22,396 nt of DNA from Campylobacterales bacterium (GCA_019752775.1 JAIELU010000173.1:1-22396); one strand, 5' to 3'. Shown: positions 8,907 through 17,853, numbered from the stretch's first letter. The notes: a model not told the origin generated them from the letters alone. Numbers and translations are program-made.

Positions 8907-11018
8907 ATGAACATAAAAAAGATATTTTCAAAAGATTTAATAGTTGTTGCACTATTTGTTGCAATATTATTAATCATAATAGTACCTTTACCAAAAGAAA
9001 TCCTAGATTTCTTCTTGGTAATATCCCTATCAATTTCTATACTTATTTTGTTAATATCTTTATATATTCAAAAACCCTCAGACTTAACAACTTTTCCAAC
9101 TCTTATTTTAATATTTGCACTTTTTAGACTAGCTTTAAATATAGCTACAACAAGATCAATTTTAAGCGAAGGACATAATGGAATAGACGCCGTAAGTTCA
9201 ATTATTGCTGCTTTTGGAGAGTTTGTTGTTGGTGGAAATATGGTTATTGGTATTATTATATTTATTATTTTAGTACTTATTAACTTTATGGTTGTAACAA
9301 AAGGTGCTACAAGGGTTGCTGAGGTAACTGCAAGATTTACACTTGATTCTATGCCTGGTAAACAAATGGCAATTGATGCGGATTTAAATGCTGGGTTTAT
9401 TGATGATAAAGAAGCACAAGAAAGAAGAAGAATCTTAATTTCGGAAGCAAGTTTTTATGGAGCGATGGATGGGTCTTCTAAATTCGTAAAAGGAGATGCA
9501 GTTGCTGGTATTATCATTACGATGGTAAATTTAGTTGGAGGAATATTAATAGGTCTTTTTCAACATGATATGAGTATTAATGAAGCTGGAGAAGTTTACA
9601 CAATTCTAACTATTGGAGATGGATTAGTAGCTCAAATTCCTGCTCTTATTTTATCAACTGCAACTGCTATCATTATTACTCGGTCTAATATGGATGAAGA
9701 AACTTTTGCGAACCAATCTATTTCTCAATTAGTAAAAGATAGTAAATCATTGATTTTACTTGGAATTGGGTTAGTTTTATTTGGATTTATTCCAGGTTTT
9801 CCAACTGGTATTTTGATGGTAATGGGTTCTTTAATGGTATTTACAGGTTATGTAATAACTATGATAAATGATAAAAAAGATAATGCACTTACTCGATTCT
9901 TTAAAACAGAAACTACTAAACCAAAAATTGTTGATGATGTTAATGCGTTAAAAGAAAGAAAGAAAAGCATGTCTGTTGCTGATGAATCTCAAACTATTGA
10001 AAATATAATGAAATTAGAAGTTTTAGAATTAAAACTTGGAATTCGATTATTACAATTAGTTCAAGGAAATTCAGAATTACTTGATAAAATTAAAGCAATA
10101 CGAAAAACAATAGCTAGTGAATTAGGTTTTGTAATACCACAAATTAGAATTTCAGATGATGCAAATTTAAATCCAAATGAGTATCAATTATATTTAAAAA
10201 GAATTCCCCTTGTAAAAGGAAAAGTAGAAGTTGACAAACTTCTTGCAATGGGTGGATTAGCAAATGAGAAATTAGAGGGATTAAAGGTAAAAGAACCTGT
10301 ATTTAATCTTGATGCGACTTGGATTTCAACAGAATTAAAAGAAGAAGCATTAATGAAAGGCTTTACTGTTGTAGATGCACCAACAATTATTTCTACGCAT
10401 ATCTCTGAAATTATTAAAAAACATGCAGAAGATATTATTACAAGACAAGATATTGTAGATATTATTGAAAGAATAAAAAAAGATTTCCCTATCGTAATTG
10501 ATGAAGCTATGAAAGTTACTTCTTATGGTTCATTATTAAAAGTTTGTAAAGATTTATTACATGAAAAAATTCCAATAATTGATATGTTAACAATTATTGA
10601 AGCAGTGGCTGATATTGCAGAGTTTACTAAAGCTCCTGAAATTTTACTTGAACATGTAAGAGCTAAACTTTATAGACTTATTACTCAAAAATATAAAGAT
10701 ACAGATGGAATTTTACATATTATTACAATAAAACCTGAACTTGAACAGCAGTTTATTGGAAAGCTTCAAGAGCATCATGGAGTTTCTCAGCTGATGATTT
10801 CAATAGCAGAAATTAATAATTTAGTTACAAAAACAAAAAAACTTTTGGATGATATAGAAGCAAAAGGTTTTTCTAAAATTACAATGGTTGTAGATCCAGT
10901 TCTACGAAAAAGAATATCAGAAATTTATGAAAAATTTGGTTTACAAGTTTCAGTTTTATCACATGCTGAATTGGATTCAAAAGCAAACTTCTCAATTGAG
11001 GGAACTTTAGAATTCTAA
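8907..11018 (+). CDS. flhA: Flagellar export gate protein FlhA
   Basis: FlhA is the large gate subunit that couples proton flow to export and docks chaperone-substrate complexes. Its 703 residues are normal: about eight membrane segments in the first 330 residues, then a cytoplasmic domain. The FHIPEP family signatures are clear: ALFRLALNIATTRSILSEG, the segment GKQMAIDADLNAGFIDDKEA (about residues 151-170), and PALILSTATAIIITR near residue 245. Only a weak ribosome site precedes the ATG after a 22-base gap from flgL. It is the last flagellar gene of the run. Confidence 0.97.
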   Translation: MNIKKIFSKDLIVVALFVAILLIIIVPLPKEILDFFLVISLSISILILLISLYIQKPSDLTTFPTLILIFALFRLALNIATTRSILSEGHNGIDAVSSIIAAFGEFVVGGNMVIGIIIFIILVLINFMVVTKGATRVAEVTARFTLDSMPGKQMAIDADLNAGFIDDKEAQERRRILISEASFYGAMDGSSKFVKGDAVAGIIITMVNLVGGILIGLFQHDMSINEAGEVYTILTIGDGLVAQIPALILSTATAIIITRSNMDEETFANQSISQLVKDSKSLILLGIGLVLFGFIPGFPTGILMVMGSLMVFTGYVITMINDKKDNALTRFFKTETTKPKIVDDVNALKERKKSMSVADESQTIENIMKLEVLELKLGIRLLQLVQGNSELLDKIKAIRKTIASELGFVIPQIRISDDANLNPNEYQLYLKRIPLVKGKVEVDKLLAMGGLANEKLEGLKVKEPVFNLDATWISTELKEEALMKGFTVVDAPTIISTHISEIIKKHAEDIITRQDIVDIIERIKKDFPIVIDEAMKVTSYGSLLKVCKDLLHEKIPIIDMLTIIEAVADIAEFTKAPEILLEHVRAKLYRLITQKYKDTDGILHIITIKPELEQQFIGKLQEHHGVSQLMISIAEINNLVTKTKKLLDDIEAKGFSKITMVVDPVLRKRISEIYEKFGLQVSVLSHAELDSKANFSIEGTLEF

Positions 11019-11066
11019 AGAATATAAAAATAATAAAGATATAAAAATACTTTAAGGTTATAAAAA

Positions 11067-12773
11067 TTGAGTTTAAATAATAAAGTTGCTTGTCCCATGG
11101 ATTGTTATGATGCATGTCAAGCAGAAATAATAGTTGAAAATATAAAAGGTTCAAAAGAACATACGACTACAAATGGAAAACTTTGTGTTAATTTTGCAAA
11201 TTTATTAAAAGAAGAAAATTTAAAAAATGCAATTTTTGAAGGAAAGCAAATCCTATTAAAAGAGTCTTTGGATATATTAATTGATAAACTAAAAAATACA
11301 AAGCCAGAAAAAACACTTTTTTATAAAGGAAGTGGAAATATTGGTGTTATGCAAAATGCGACAAAAAACTTTTTTACGCAATATGGCTCAACTTTAACAA
11401 TAGGGAGTTTGTGTGATGGCGGAGGTGGAGCTGGAATTGAAGCAGGGCGTGGCAATGTAATTAATCCTCCTCTTCAAAAACTTATTGATGCAGATATTAT
11501 AATAGTTTGGGGAAGAAATTTTTCAGTTACTTCATCTCACTTATATAATCTTGTAAAAGATAAAACCTTTGTGACAATAGACCCTATTTGTACAGATATT
11601 GCAAAGAAATCTAAAATTCATATGCAAATAAATCCAAAAACAGACCACGAATTAGCACTTCTTTTTACAAGATTTGCATATATGCAAGATTTAGAAGATA
11701 GTGAATTTATTGAAGAATTTGGAAGTGGAGCGGATTGGTTTTTTGATGTTGCAAGAAATAGACCTATTGTTTCTTATGAAGCAACAACAGGTATTCCACT
11801 TACTTTAGTAAATGATTTTTTTGATTTAATTGAAGGTAAAAGTGTTGCTATTATGTTGGGACTTGGTGTTCAAAAATATTTTGAAGGTGCTCAAATAACT
11901 AGATGTATTGATTCTTTTGCTGCATATATGGGCTATCATAAAAAAGAAGCAGGAGGAGTTTGGTATTTAAGCGATTCAGCTTTTGGATATAAAAATCAAT
12001 TTGAAGTAAAAGCAAAAAATAAAAAGGTTTCTATTCCAACAGTTGATTTTGGCTCTTTTGATTTAGTTTTTATTCAAGGCTCAAATCCTGTTGTTTCAGC
12101 TCCAAATACTCAAAAAATAATAGATGGTCTAAAAAAAACTTTTGTAGTTTATTTTGGAACTACATTAAATGAGACTTGTGAATATGCAGATTTGATTATT
12201 CCGTCTTGCTCTTTTTTGTCAAAAGAAGATGTTAGATTATCTTATGGACATGAATTAAAATCAATTTCTCAAGCAGTTAAATTAAAAGATGAAAATTCAA
12301 TAAGTGAATATGAAATAGCGAGTTTTTTAATAGAAGAGTTTAAGTTCGAAAATCTAAAAACTGAAGATGAAATTATTTCATATTATGAAAATCATAAACC
12401 AATTTTAAAAGATTTTGATACTTTTGAATTTATTGAAGATATAGATATTGAACCTTTATATAAAGAAAAAAAAGATGACAATTTTTATTATATTACAGGA
12501 AAAAATAAAAATTCATTAAATTCACAATTTGCAAAAGATGATTTTGTTTATTTACATTCATCTACAAATTTTAAAAATGATGATGTCGTAAGAATATCTT
12601 CAAAATATGGAAATGCAAATTTTATAGTAAAAACAGATGATAATATAAAATCAAATTGTGCATTTTTCTTTACAGGAAATAAGTATGCAAATTACCTAAC
12701 TCCTGCTTTGGAAGATGAAGTTTCTAATTCTGCAATGTATCAAGAAGTATTGGTTCAAATTGAATTATCGTAA
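11067..12773 (+). CDS. Molybdopterin-dependent oxidoreductase, substrate unknown
   Basis: This is a bis-MGD (DMSO reductase family) enzyme of 568 residues. The N-terminus has a 4Fe-4S motif: Cys9, Cys13, Cys17 and Cys40 (CPMDCYDAC plus GKLC). Further family features are IIIVWGRNFSVTSSHL (pterin-binding region), VFIQGSNPVVSAPNT and ETCEYADLIIPSCSFLSKEDV. Cys116, in SLCDGGGGAG, lies where a molybdenum ligand could be, but this is inference. There is no Tat or Sec signal, so the enzyme is probably cytoplasmic. The C-terminal pterin-binding domain is short. The start is TTG, with TAAGG about nine bases upstream; the next Met would remove Cys9. No Fe-S or membrane partner subunit is adjacent, so the electron partner is unknown. 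It overlaps the following MFS gene. Confidence 0.88.
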   Translation: MSLNNKVACPMDCYDACQAEIIVENIKGSKEHTTTNGKLCVNFANLLKEENLKNAIFEGKQILLKESLDILIDKLKNTKPEKTLFYKGSGNIGVMQNATKNFFTQYGSTLTIGSLCDGGGGAGIEAGRGNVINPPLQKLIDADIIIVWGRNFSVTSSHLYNLVKDKTFVTIDPICTDIAKKSKIHMQINPKTDHELALLFTRFAYMQDLEDSEFIEEFGSGADWFFDVARNRPIVSYEATTGIPLTLVNDFFDLIEGKSVAIMLGLGVQKYFEGAQITRCIDSFAAYMGYHKKEAGGVWYLSDSAFGYKNQFEVKAKNKKVSIPTVDFGSFDLVFIQGSNPVVSAPNTQKIIDGLKKTFVVYFGTTLNETCEYADLIIPSCSFLSKEDVRLSYGHELKSISQAVKLKDENSISEYEIASFLIEEFKFENLKTEDEIISYYENHKPILKDFDTFEFIEDIDIEPLYKEKKDDNFYYITGKNKNSLNSQFAKDDFVYLHSSTNFKNDDVVRISSKYGNANFIVKTDDNIKSNCAFFFTGNKYANYLTPALEDEVSNSAMYQEVLVQIELS

Positions 12774-13941
12774 ACTTTTTTTACAACATAAAATAATAAG
12801 AGATTTATCACTTGTACAATTTATTGCATATTTTGGTGCATGGTTTTCAAATGTTGCAATTTATACTATGCTTGTGGATTTTGGTTCAAGTGAAATGGCA
12901 ATTTCAGTTGTAACTGCAATGCACTTTTTACCAGCTATTTTGATTGCACCATTTTCAGGTGCTATTATTGATAGAGTAAAAATAAAACCTTTGATGATTA
13001 CACTTTTGGCAACTGAATTACTAATGACAATTTTATTTTTAACAATAGATGATAAAAGTGAATTATGGCTTTTGATGATTTTTATTTTTATAAGAATGAG
13101 TGCTGCTTCTATGTTTTTTTCAACTGAAATGTCACTTCTAGCAAAGCTTTTAAGAGGAAAACCTCTTCAAATGGCAAATGAGATTCACTCAATAATTTGG
13201 TCATTTACTTATGCTTTTGGTATGGCAATTAGTGGATTTGTAGTAAATTCTTATGGAATTAAAGCAGCTTTTGTAATAGATGCTTTTATATTTTTTACTG
13301 CATTAATGATTTTTATAAAAATAGATTTTGTAGTAAAGGCAAGTACTACAAGTGATAAAATTTTCCAACTTATAAAAGATGGATTTATTTATATTAAAAA
13401 TAATAAAATTATTTTGCATTTAATATTTTTACACTCTTGCGTTGGACTTACTTCTTTTGATGCGCTTATAACTATTTTGGCGAAAAATGAATATAAATAT
13501 ATTATTTCTGTTCCTTTGGCAATTGGATTATCAAATGCAACTAGAGCTGTTGCTTTAATGTTTGGACCTATATTTATCTCAAAATATGTTACAAAAGAGA
13601 ACTTGCACTATTTAATGATTTTTCAAGGATTTGCAATAATCGTATGGGGATTTGTTCAAAATGATTTTTATATTTCTTTGATAGCTTTATTTATTGTGGG
13701 TTTAAGTACTACGACTTTATGGTCATTTACTTATGCTTTATTACAAAATAATTGTGATGAGAAATACATAGGAAGAGTCATTTCATACAACGATATGTTA
13801 TTTATGCTTTCATGTGTACTTACAACTTTGTTTATTGGATTAATGGCAAGTTTAACTTCTGTAGATATAATTACTATTCTTTTGGGAGTGTGTTTTTTTG
13901 CATTTGCTTTTTATTATACAAGGATTTTAAAATGGATATAA
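12760..13941 (+). CDS. MFS transporter
   Basis: This is a membrane transporter of the major facilitator superfamily, of the exporter-like MFS_3 type, with about 12 hydrophobic segments in 393 residues. The loop 2-3 motif is seen as APFSGAIIDRVKIKPLM (family: G..aDr.gRr). Substrate cannot be read from sequence. I prefer the TTG at 12760 (protein begins MNYRKLFLQHK), a 14-base overlap with the upstream stop. The ATG at 12715 would add 15 residues and overlap by 59 bases with a poor ribosome site. Its end overlaps the next gene by 10 bases. Cotranscription with the oxidoreductase is likely. Confidence 0.85.
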   Translation: MNYRKLFLQHKIIRDLSLVQFIAYFGAWFSNVAIYTMLVDFGSSEMAISVVTAMHFLPAILIAPFSGAIIDRVKIKPLMITLLATELLMTILFLTIDDKSELWLLMIFIFIRMSAASMFFSTEMSLLAKLLRGKPLQMANEIHSIIWSFTYAFGMAISGFVVNSYGIKAAFVIDAFIFFTALMIFIKIDFVVKASTTSDKIFQLIKDGFIYIKNNKIILHLIFLHSCVGLTSFDALITILAKNEYKYIISVPLAIGLSNATRAVALMFGPIFISKYVTKENLHYLMIFQGFAIIVWGFVQNDFYISLIALFIVGLSTTTLWSFTYALLQNNCDEKYIGRVISYNDMLFMLSCVLTTLFIGLMASLTSVDIITILLGVCFFAFAFYYTRILKWI

Positions 13942-14156
13942 ATGAAAAAGTTTTGTTACTTGCAATATTAAAAAAAGAAGAGAAAGAGTCTTTACATGAT
14001 ATTGTTTTAAAACTAGAAAATACTGGATTATTCAGTTTAAAAGAGGGAAAAAAGTTATTAAAAAAGCTTAAAAATGAACAATTTATTGGCGACTCTTTTT
14101 TAACTTTTAAAGGTGATGTAATGGCAAAAGATGTTGAACAAGAATTTAAAATATAA
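13932..14156 (+). CDS. Small conserved-looking protein, possible winged-helix fold
   Basis: This is a 74-residue soluble protein of unknown function. The start at 13932 is supported by AAGGA about eight bases before the ATG; a longer reading frame from 13812 is only an overlap with the MFS gene. Residues suggest three helices and a beta wing (LLLAILKKEEKESLHDIVLK, then GKKLLKKLKNEQFI and SFLTFKGD), like a small winged-helix DNA-binding protein, but this is a weak resemblance. It overlaps the MFS gene by 10 bases and is 11 bases before the flavin reductase gene, so it belongs to the same operon. Confidence 0.7.
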   Translation: MDINEKVLLLAILKKEEKESLHDIVLKLENTGLFSLKEGKKLLKKLKNEQFIGDSFLTFKGDVMAKDVEQEFKI

Positions 14157-14167
14157 AAGGGAAATAA

Positions 14168-14731
14168 ATGATTTTAGATTACAAAGATATAAACGATTTA
14201 AATAGATATAAAATTATGTCAGGAACAGTAATTCCACGACCAATTGCTTGGATTGTTACAGAAGATAACGGTATTTTAAATGCTGCACCTTTTTCTTATT
14301 TTATTCCTATTTCTTCAAATCCAGCACTTTTACTTGTGGCAATTGGACAAAAAGATGATGGAAGTCCAAAAGATTCTTTGGCAAATATTTTAAAAACAAA
14401 AAAAGCAACTATTTGTTTTGTAAATAAAGACAATGTTGAACAAGTCCAAAAATGTGCAATGCAACTTGGAAAAGACGAAAGTGAAATTGAGAAATTTGAA
14501 ATTGAAGTAAAAGAAATTATGGATGGATTTCCTCCTATGATTGCCTCTTCTCAAAGTGCAATGTTTTGTGAATATTATGATACTTATGAAATAAAAGGAG
14601 ATATAACACCTGTTATTTTAGAGTTAAAATATCAGTTTATTGAAGATGATAGAATTAATGAAAGAAATCATGTAAATGTTGAAAATATTGGAAGATGTGG
14701 AGTAAATTTTAAAGCTTTAGTTGATTTATAA
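14168..14731 (+). CDS. Flavin reductase-like FMN-binding protein
   Basis: This is a 187-residue protein of the flavin reductase-like domain family (split barrel, FMN). Seen: YKIMSGTVIPRPIAWIVTED near the start, the typical (l.....PRPiawVsT.d) opening; AAPFSYFIPISSNPALLLVA, the family nv.PFSff...s..PP.; and the GSPKDSLANILKT stretch. Members reduce flavins or bind FMN in other oxidoreductases; the specific partner is not determinable. The ribosome site AAAAGGGAAATAA precedes the ATG. It ends the metabolic run that starts with the molybdopterin enzyme. Confidence 0.9.
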   Translation: MILDYKDINDLNRYKIMSGTVIPRPIAWIVTEDNGILNAAPFSYFIPISSNPALLLVAIGQKDDGSPKDSLANILKTKKATICFVNKDNVEQVQKCAMQLGKDESEIEKFEIEVKEIMDGFPPMIASSQSAMFCEYYDTYEIKGDITPVILELKYQFIEDDRINERNHVNVENIGRCGVNFKALVDL

Positions 14732-14754
14732 AAATATTTATATAAGGATTTAAA

Positions 14755-15613
14755 ATGTCAAATGATAAATTATCTGTTTGACTTGCTCAAATACTCACAA
14801 AATTTAATAGTGGTGAAAAGTTACTATTCAAGAATTAGCAGAAGAATTTAATGTATCTACAAGAAGTGTTGAAAGAGATTTAAAACAGAGGTTACACTAG
14901 CTTCCTATCAAAAAAGAAAATCAATATTATTCTTTGGAAGAATCTGCCTTAGGAAAACTAAATTTTAATGATATAAAAAATTTTGCAACTTTTAGTGGTA
15001 TAAAATCTCTTTATCCTTCTTTGACAAATCCAATTTTTAGTAGAAATTCTAAATGATAAAATTAACAAAACTTTTTTAGTAAGAAATAATGGTTTCGAAG
15101 ATATTGAAAATAAAAAAGTTGAATTTGAAAACTTAAGTAATGCAATACTAAATCAGCAAATTATTGAGTTTGAATATAAAGATAGAACCATATAAACTTA
15201 TAAACACAAATGGTATTTGGTATTTAAGTGCAAATGACAATGAAAAGTTAAAAACTTATAGCTTTTCCAAAATAAAAAATCTAAAAATCACAAATGAAAC
15301 TTTTAAACAAAATCCAACACTTTTAAAACAGATAGAAAAGGATGAAATGAACTGGGTTTCAAACGAAGTTAAAGAGGTTAAACTACAAGTAAATAATAGT
15401 GCAAAAGATTATTTCTTAAGAAAAAAAGTTTTATTAAATATGGAAATAATTGAAGAAAATGAAGAGTATTTTGTAGTATCAACAAAAATAGCTTTTGATG
15501 ATGAAATTTTAAATATAGTTAAATATTGGATTCCATATATTAAAATTATATCTCCTTTTGAATTAAAAGATAAGTTGCATAAAGTTCTGGAAAACTATTT
15601 AAAAATAGATTAA
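14755..15613 (+). pseudogene. Broken HTH-WYL transcriptional regulator
   Basis: This is the relic of a sensor-type regulator of about 285 residues. It starts at ATG 14755 with AAGGATTTAAA upstream, then meets a TGA at 14779. Frame 1 gives LAQILTKFNSGEK. After a shift near 14818, frame 0 gives the helix-turn-helix VTIQELAEEFNVSTRSVERD, with a TAG a few codons later and a continuation in the same frame to about 15030. Another shift gives frame 1 (FLVEILNDKINKTFLVRNNG), and a last shift near 15175 gives frame 2 with the WYL domain (EPYKLINTNGIWYLSANDNE). At least three frameshifts and two stops are needed, so it is not a sequencing slip. WYL regulators such as BrxR and CapW control phage-defence operons, which fits the island that follows. 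Confidence 0.85.
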
Positions 15614-15765
15614 TATTGTTTTACGCGCTTATAGAAGAACAAAAATCAAGTAATCAAACATGATGAATTATGAAATAATTAAAGTGAAAATTATTTACTC
15701 TTTACAAGTAAAACTGCAGTTATATTCTATAAAAGAGTATATTTCTTTCAAAAAATAAAAAAATC

Positions 15766-15780
15766 CGACACAACCTGTCG
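15766..15780. promoter_or_regulatory. Perfect inverted repeat, possible operator
   Basis: CGACA-CAACC-TGTCG, five-base arms around a five-base loop, is unusually GC-rich for this region. It lies 48 bases before the ATG of the broken gene at 15828 and upstream of a TATAAA-like -10 near 15803. Its position suggests the binding site of a local regulator, perhaps the adjacent WYL protein; a short repeat could also be chance. Confidence 0.4.
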
Positions 15781-15827
15781 AAACTCAATGTTAAACTTCT
15801 AATATAAATTAAAATTAGGAGTTAAAA

Positions 15828-16478
15828 ATGTTACCAATATTACCTTTTGTATTTGGTGGAGCAATAGGAACTAGTGTAGGATTTGCTTTAAAGAAATACT
15901 ATGACGAAAATGAAGATGAAATCTATGAAAAACTTGATAGGGGGTTTACTGTATATAGATGAATGGATAGATGAAAAACTTATAGCTTTAGATAAATATA
16001 AAGATAGTTTAAATGAAGATGAAAATAGTTTTTCAAATAATGTAGAAGAAGAGATGAATCTATAAAGTTTATTTGAAATGAAGAAAAAAGTTTATCATGA
16101 CTTTTTTGTAAACTTTGTAAATTCTTATGAAAACTGCAAAATGCAGATTTAGGAAAACTTGAATATCAAGAGATAGATTTTAACACAATAGTATTTGATG
16201 AAAAAATTTATGATGAAAAAGTACAAAATAATATAAATATCACAAATGATTTACTTTTTAAATCAAATAACTTATTAAGTGATATATTGTATAATCTAAC
16301 CAATATTTTAGAGAAGAATAGTGATTATAAGAAGTTTAGTATAAAAGAAAAAGGACTTATTAAAGAGGCATTTTCACTTGCTAGATTTATACAAAAGATA
16401 TGTTCTAGTGAAGATATAACAGAAGATACTGTAGTTAAGTTTAGCAATATAATCTCAACAATTGAAGAAGAAAAATAG
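15828..16478 (+). pseudogene. Broken gene: N-terminal membrane segment and helical body
   Basis: I do not recognise the family. The gene has a good start (TTAGGAG, seven bases, ATG) and begins MLPILPFVFGGAIGTSVGFA, a Gly-rich hydrophobic segment, then KKYYDENEDE. A shift in the run of Gs near 15950 moves the frame to LLYIDEWIDEKLIALDKYKD, which meets TAA at 16063. The frame continues to about 16130 (KKVYHDFFVNFVNSYEN). A second shift continues as NADLGKLEYQEI and runs to the TAG at 16476 (end FSNIISTIEEEK). Two shifts and one stop would restore about 215 residues, mostly helical. The plan of an N-terminal membrane segment followed by KY[FY] and an acidic linker recurs in the intact GTPase at 16805. 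Confidence 0.75.
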
Positions 16479-16670
16479 TTAAGGTTTTAAAAACTCTGCT
16501 ATTTCTATATCTAGGATTTGAGAAATTTTAAGAAGATGTTCTAAGTTGAAATGTTTGCCATTGTAGTAAATCTCAGCTCCTGAAACTACAGATACAGATT
16601 TATACCCCATCTGTAATGTGGATATAGCAAAATAGTAAATTCTAAAAGTGATGTTTTCAGCCCAAAGGAT
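16479..16670 (-). pseudogene. C-terminal remnant of an Xre-like HTH regulator
   Basis: The minus-strand frame ending at the TAA next to the plus-strand pseudogene stop encodes GYKSVSVVSGAEIYYNGKHF, then NLEHLLKISQILDIEIAEFL. This looks like the recognition helix and following helices of a lambda-repressor-type domain (S...iS..E.G...p....L.kia..L.v....fl). Frame 63 codons back reaches a stop. The upstream helices continue in another frame (toward 16700), so the gene is frameshifted or truncated. The only in-frame ATG leaves 43 residues, too short to function. The rest of the 16479-16804 interval shows only a 33-codon ORF with no ribosome site. Confidence 0.5.
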
Positions 16671-16804
16671 TTAGTAAATATGAGTCCGATTTGTTTAAAG
16701 TGTGTAGAAAAGATGGAAAGAAGAAGTGTTAATAAACTTGATAGTGTGATTGATAGTTTGTTTAGTATATTTAAAAAATAAAAAATTAAATTTAAGGAAA
16801 TAAA

Positions 16805-17437
16805 ATGCCAATACCAATAATAGGGGCTGCAATTGTAGGAGTTGCCATTGTAGGTGGAATATATAAATATTTTAGTGAAGATGAAGAAGATAATGCAAGT
16901 GATAATAAAAATAAAAAATTTGAATATGGTTCAACTATTATTATTGGACCACAACGAAGTGGAAAAACTCATTTAGCAAATTGGTTAGTTGATAATAAAT
17001 TACTTGATGAATATATCCCAACTGATTATACAATGAAAATTAAAGATTTTCTTGATTATTCTGGACATTATGAAGATGCAAATTATTGGGAAAATGATAT
17101 TAAAGATAAAACAAACATTTTTTATTTATTTGATTTGAAGAAATTTATAAATCAAGTAAATTATGAAAATGGAAATAAAAAATATAACGATGTTGTAATA
17201 AATCAAATTTCTTTTTTCACAGAACATTTAAAAGAAAAAGTTAAAGATAAAAAAATAATTATTATAGGAACTCATTTTGATAAAATAGATAATGCTAAAG
17301 CACAAGAAATTATAAGTAAACTAAAAAATAATAATATTGATTTAGGAAAAGCAAGAATTATATATGGTAGCTTAGATAATAAAGAAAATGCCTATAAATT
17401 AGAGCAGAAAATAATAAATGTATTAAAGGAGTTTTGA
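16805..17437 (+). CDS. Membrane-anchored Ras-like small GTPase
   Basis: This is an intact 210-residue protein. Residues 2-22 form a Gly/Ile/Val-rich hydrophobic segment (PIPIIGAAIVGVAIVGGIY), then an acidic and Asn-rich linker to about 40, then a GTPase domain. Seen motifs: G1 P-loop GPQRSGKT at 48-55; G3 DYSGH at 84-88 (the DxxG of switch II); G4 THFD at 156-159 after a hydrophobic strand IIIIGTHFDKID; a possible G5 near GSLDNKEN. THxD in place of NKxD is the form known in Roc-type GTPases, so nucleotide base specificity is probably kept. Usual core length. AAGGA seven bases upstream sets the start. Its TGA is three bases before the next ATG. Family membership beyond GTPase is not recognised. 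Confidence 0.8.
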   Translation: MPIPIIGAAIVGVAIVGGIYKYFSEDEEDNASDNKNKKFEYGSTIIIGPQRSGKTHLANWLVDNKLLDEYIPTDYTMKIKDFLDYSGHYEDANYWENDIKDKTNIFYLFDLKKFINQVNYENGNKKYNDVVINQISFFTEHLKEKVKDKKIIIIGTHFDKIDNAKAQEIISKLKNNNIDLGKARIIYGSLDNKENAYKLEQKIINVLKEF

Positions 17438-17439
17438 AA

Positions 17440-17853
17440 ATGGCTGTTTATGCTTATGTACAAAGTGCCGAAAATGACGGAACAGTATTAATTGTAAAAG
17501 ATAATGAGTTAAAGAATACAAGTGCTGATTTTTTAGAATTTATGCCAAAAATAAGAGAATTTATGAAATTAGCTCATAATCAAGAACGACCAACATATAT
17601 AAAAAAAGGAGACCAACATATTTTTGTAAGTTTTCATAGAGAAAGAGATGAGGCAAATAGAAGAAGACAATTTTTATTATCTTGGAATACAGCAGATAGT
17701 AAGGATATGATTTTAGAAACAGCTAAAAAAATTGGTGTAACAGATGAGTTTGACTATAATAATTTAGAAAAAAACAAATCAAAACCAAATATAATTTTTT
17801 ATATTTTAATTATAGTTGTGGTTACAATCTTATATAAATTATTTCAAAAGTAG
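17440..17853 (+). CDS. Small protein with C-terminal membrane anchor, function unknown
   Basis: This is a 137-residue protein beginning MAVYAYVQSAEN. The ATG at 17440 has AAAGGAG at 17425-17431, eight bases away; a TTG at 17434 is too close to it. The soluble part is predicted from sequence as two strands (AVYAYV, TVLIVK), a helix (ADFLEFMPKIREFMKLA), three strands (PTYIKK, HIFVSFHRE, RRQFLLSWNT) and a helix (SKDMILETAKKIG). Residues about 113-133 are a hydrophobic segment (NIIFYILIIVVVTILYKLF) very close to the C-terminus, as in a tail-anchored protein. It lies three bases after the GTPase gene, so the two are coupled and both are predicted membrane proteins. The order of strands and helices resembles a longin or roadblock fold, but this is inference. 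Confidence 0.75.
   Translation: MAVYAYVQSAENDGTVLIVKDNELKNTSADFLEFMPKIREFMKLAHNQERPTYIKKGDQHIFVSFHRERDEANRRRQFLLSWNTADSKDMILETAKKIGVTDEFDYNNLEKNKSKPNIIFYILIIVVVTILYKLFQK

Noticed and set aside
10879..11154. Minus-strand ORF over the flhA end
   Set aside because: Overlaps two well-supported genes in the opposite strand and looks like nothing known.
15614..15765. Possible RNA gene in the gap before the inverted repeat
   Set aside because: No tRNA-like fold, strong hairpin or GC-rich segment; looks like plain AT-rich spacer.
16680..16781. 33-codon ORF directly before the GTPase gene
   Set aside because: No ribosome site before its ATG and no recognisable motif; probably another gene remnant or chance.
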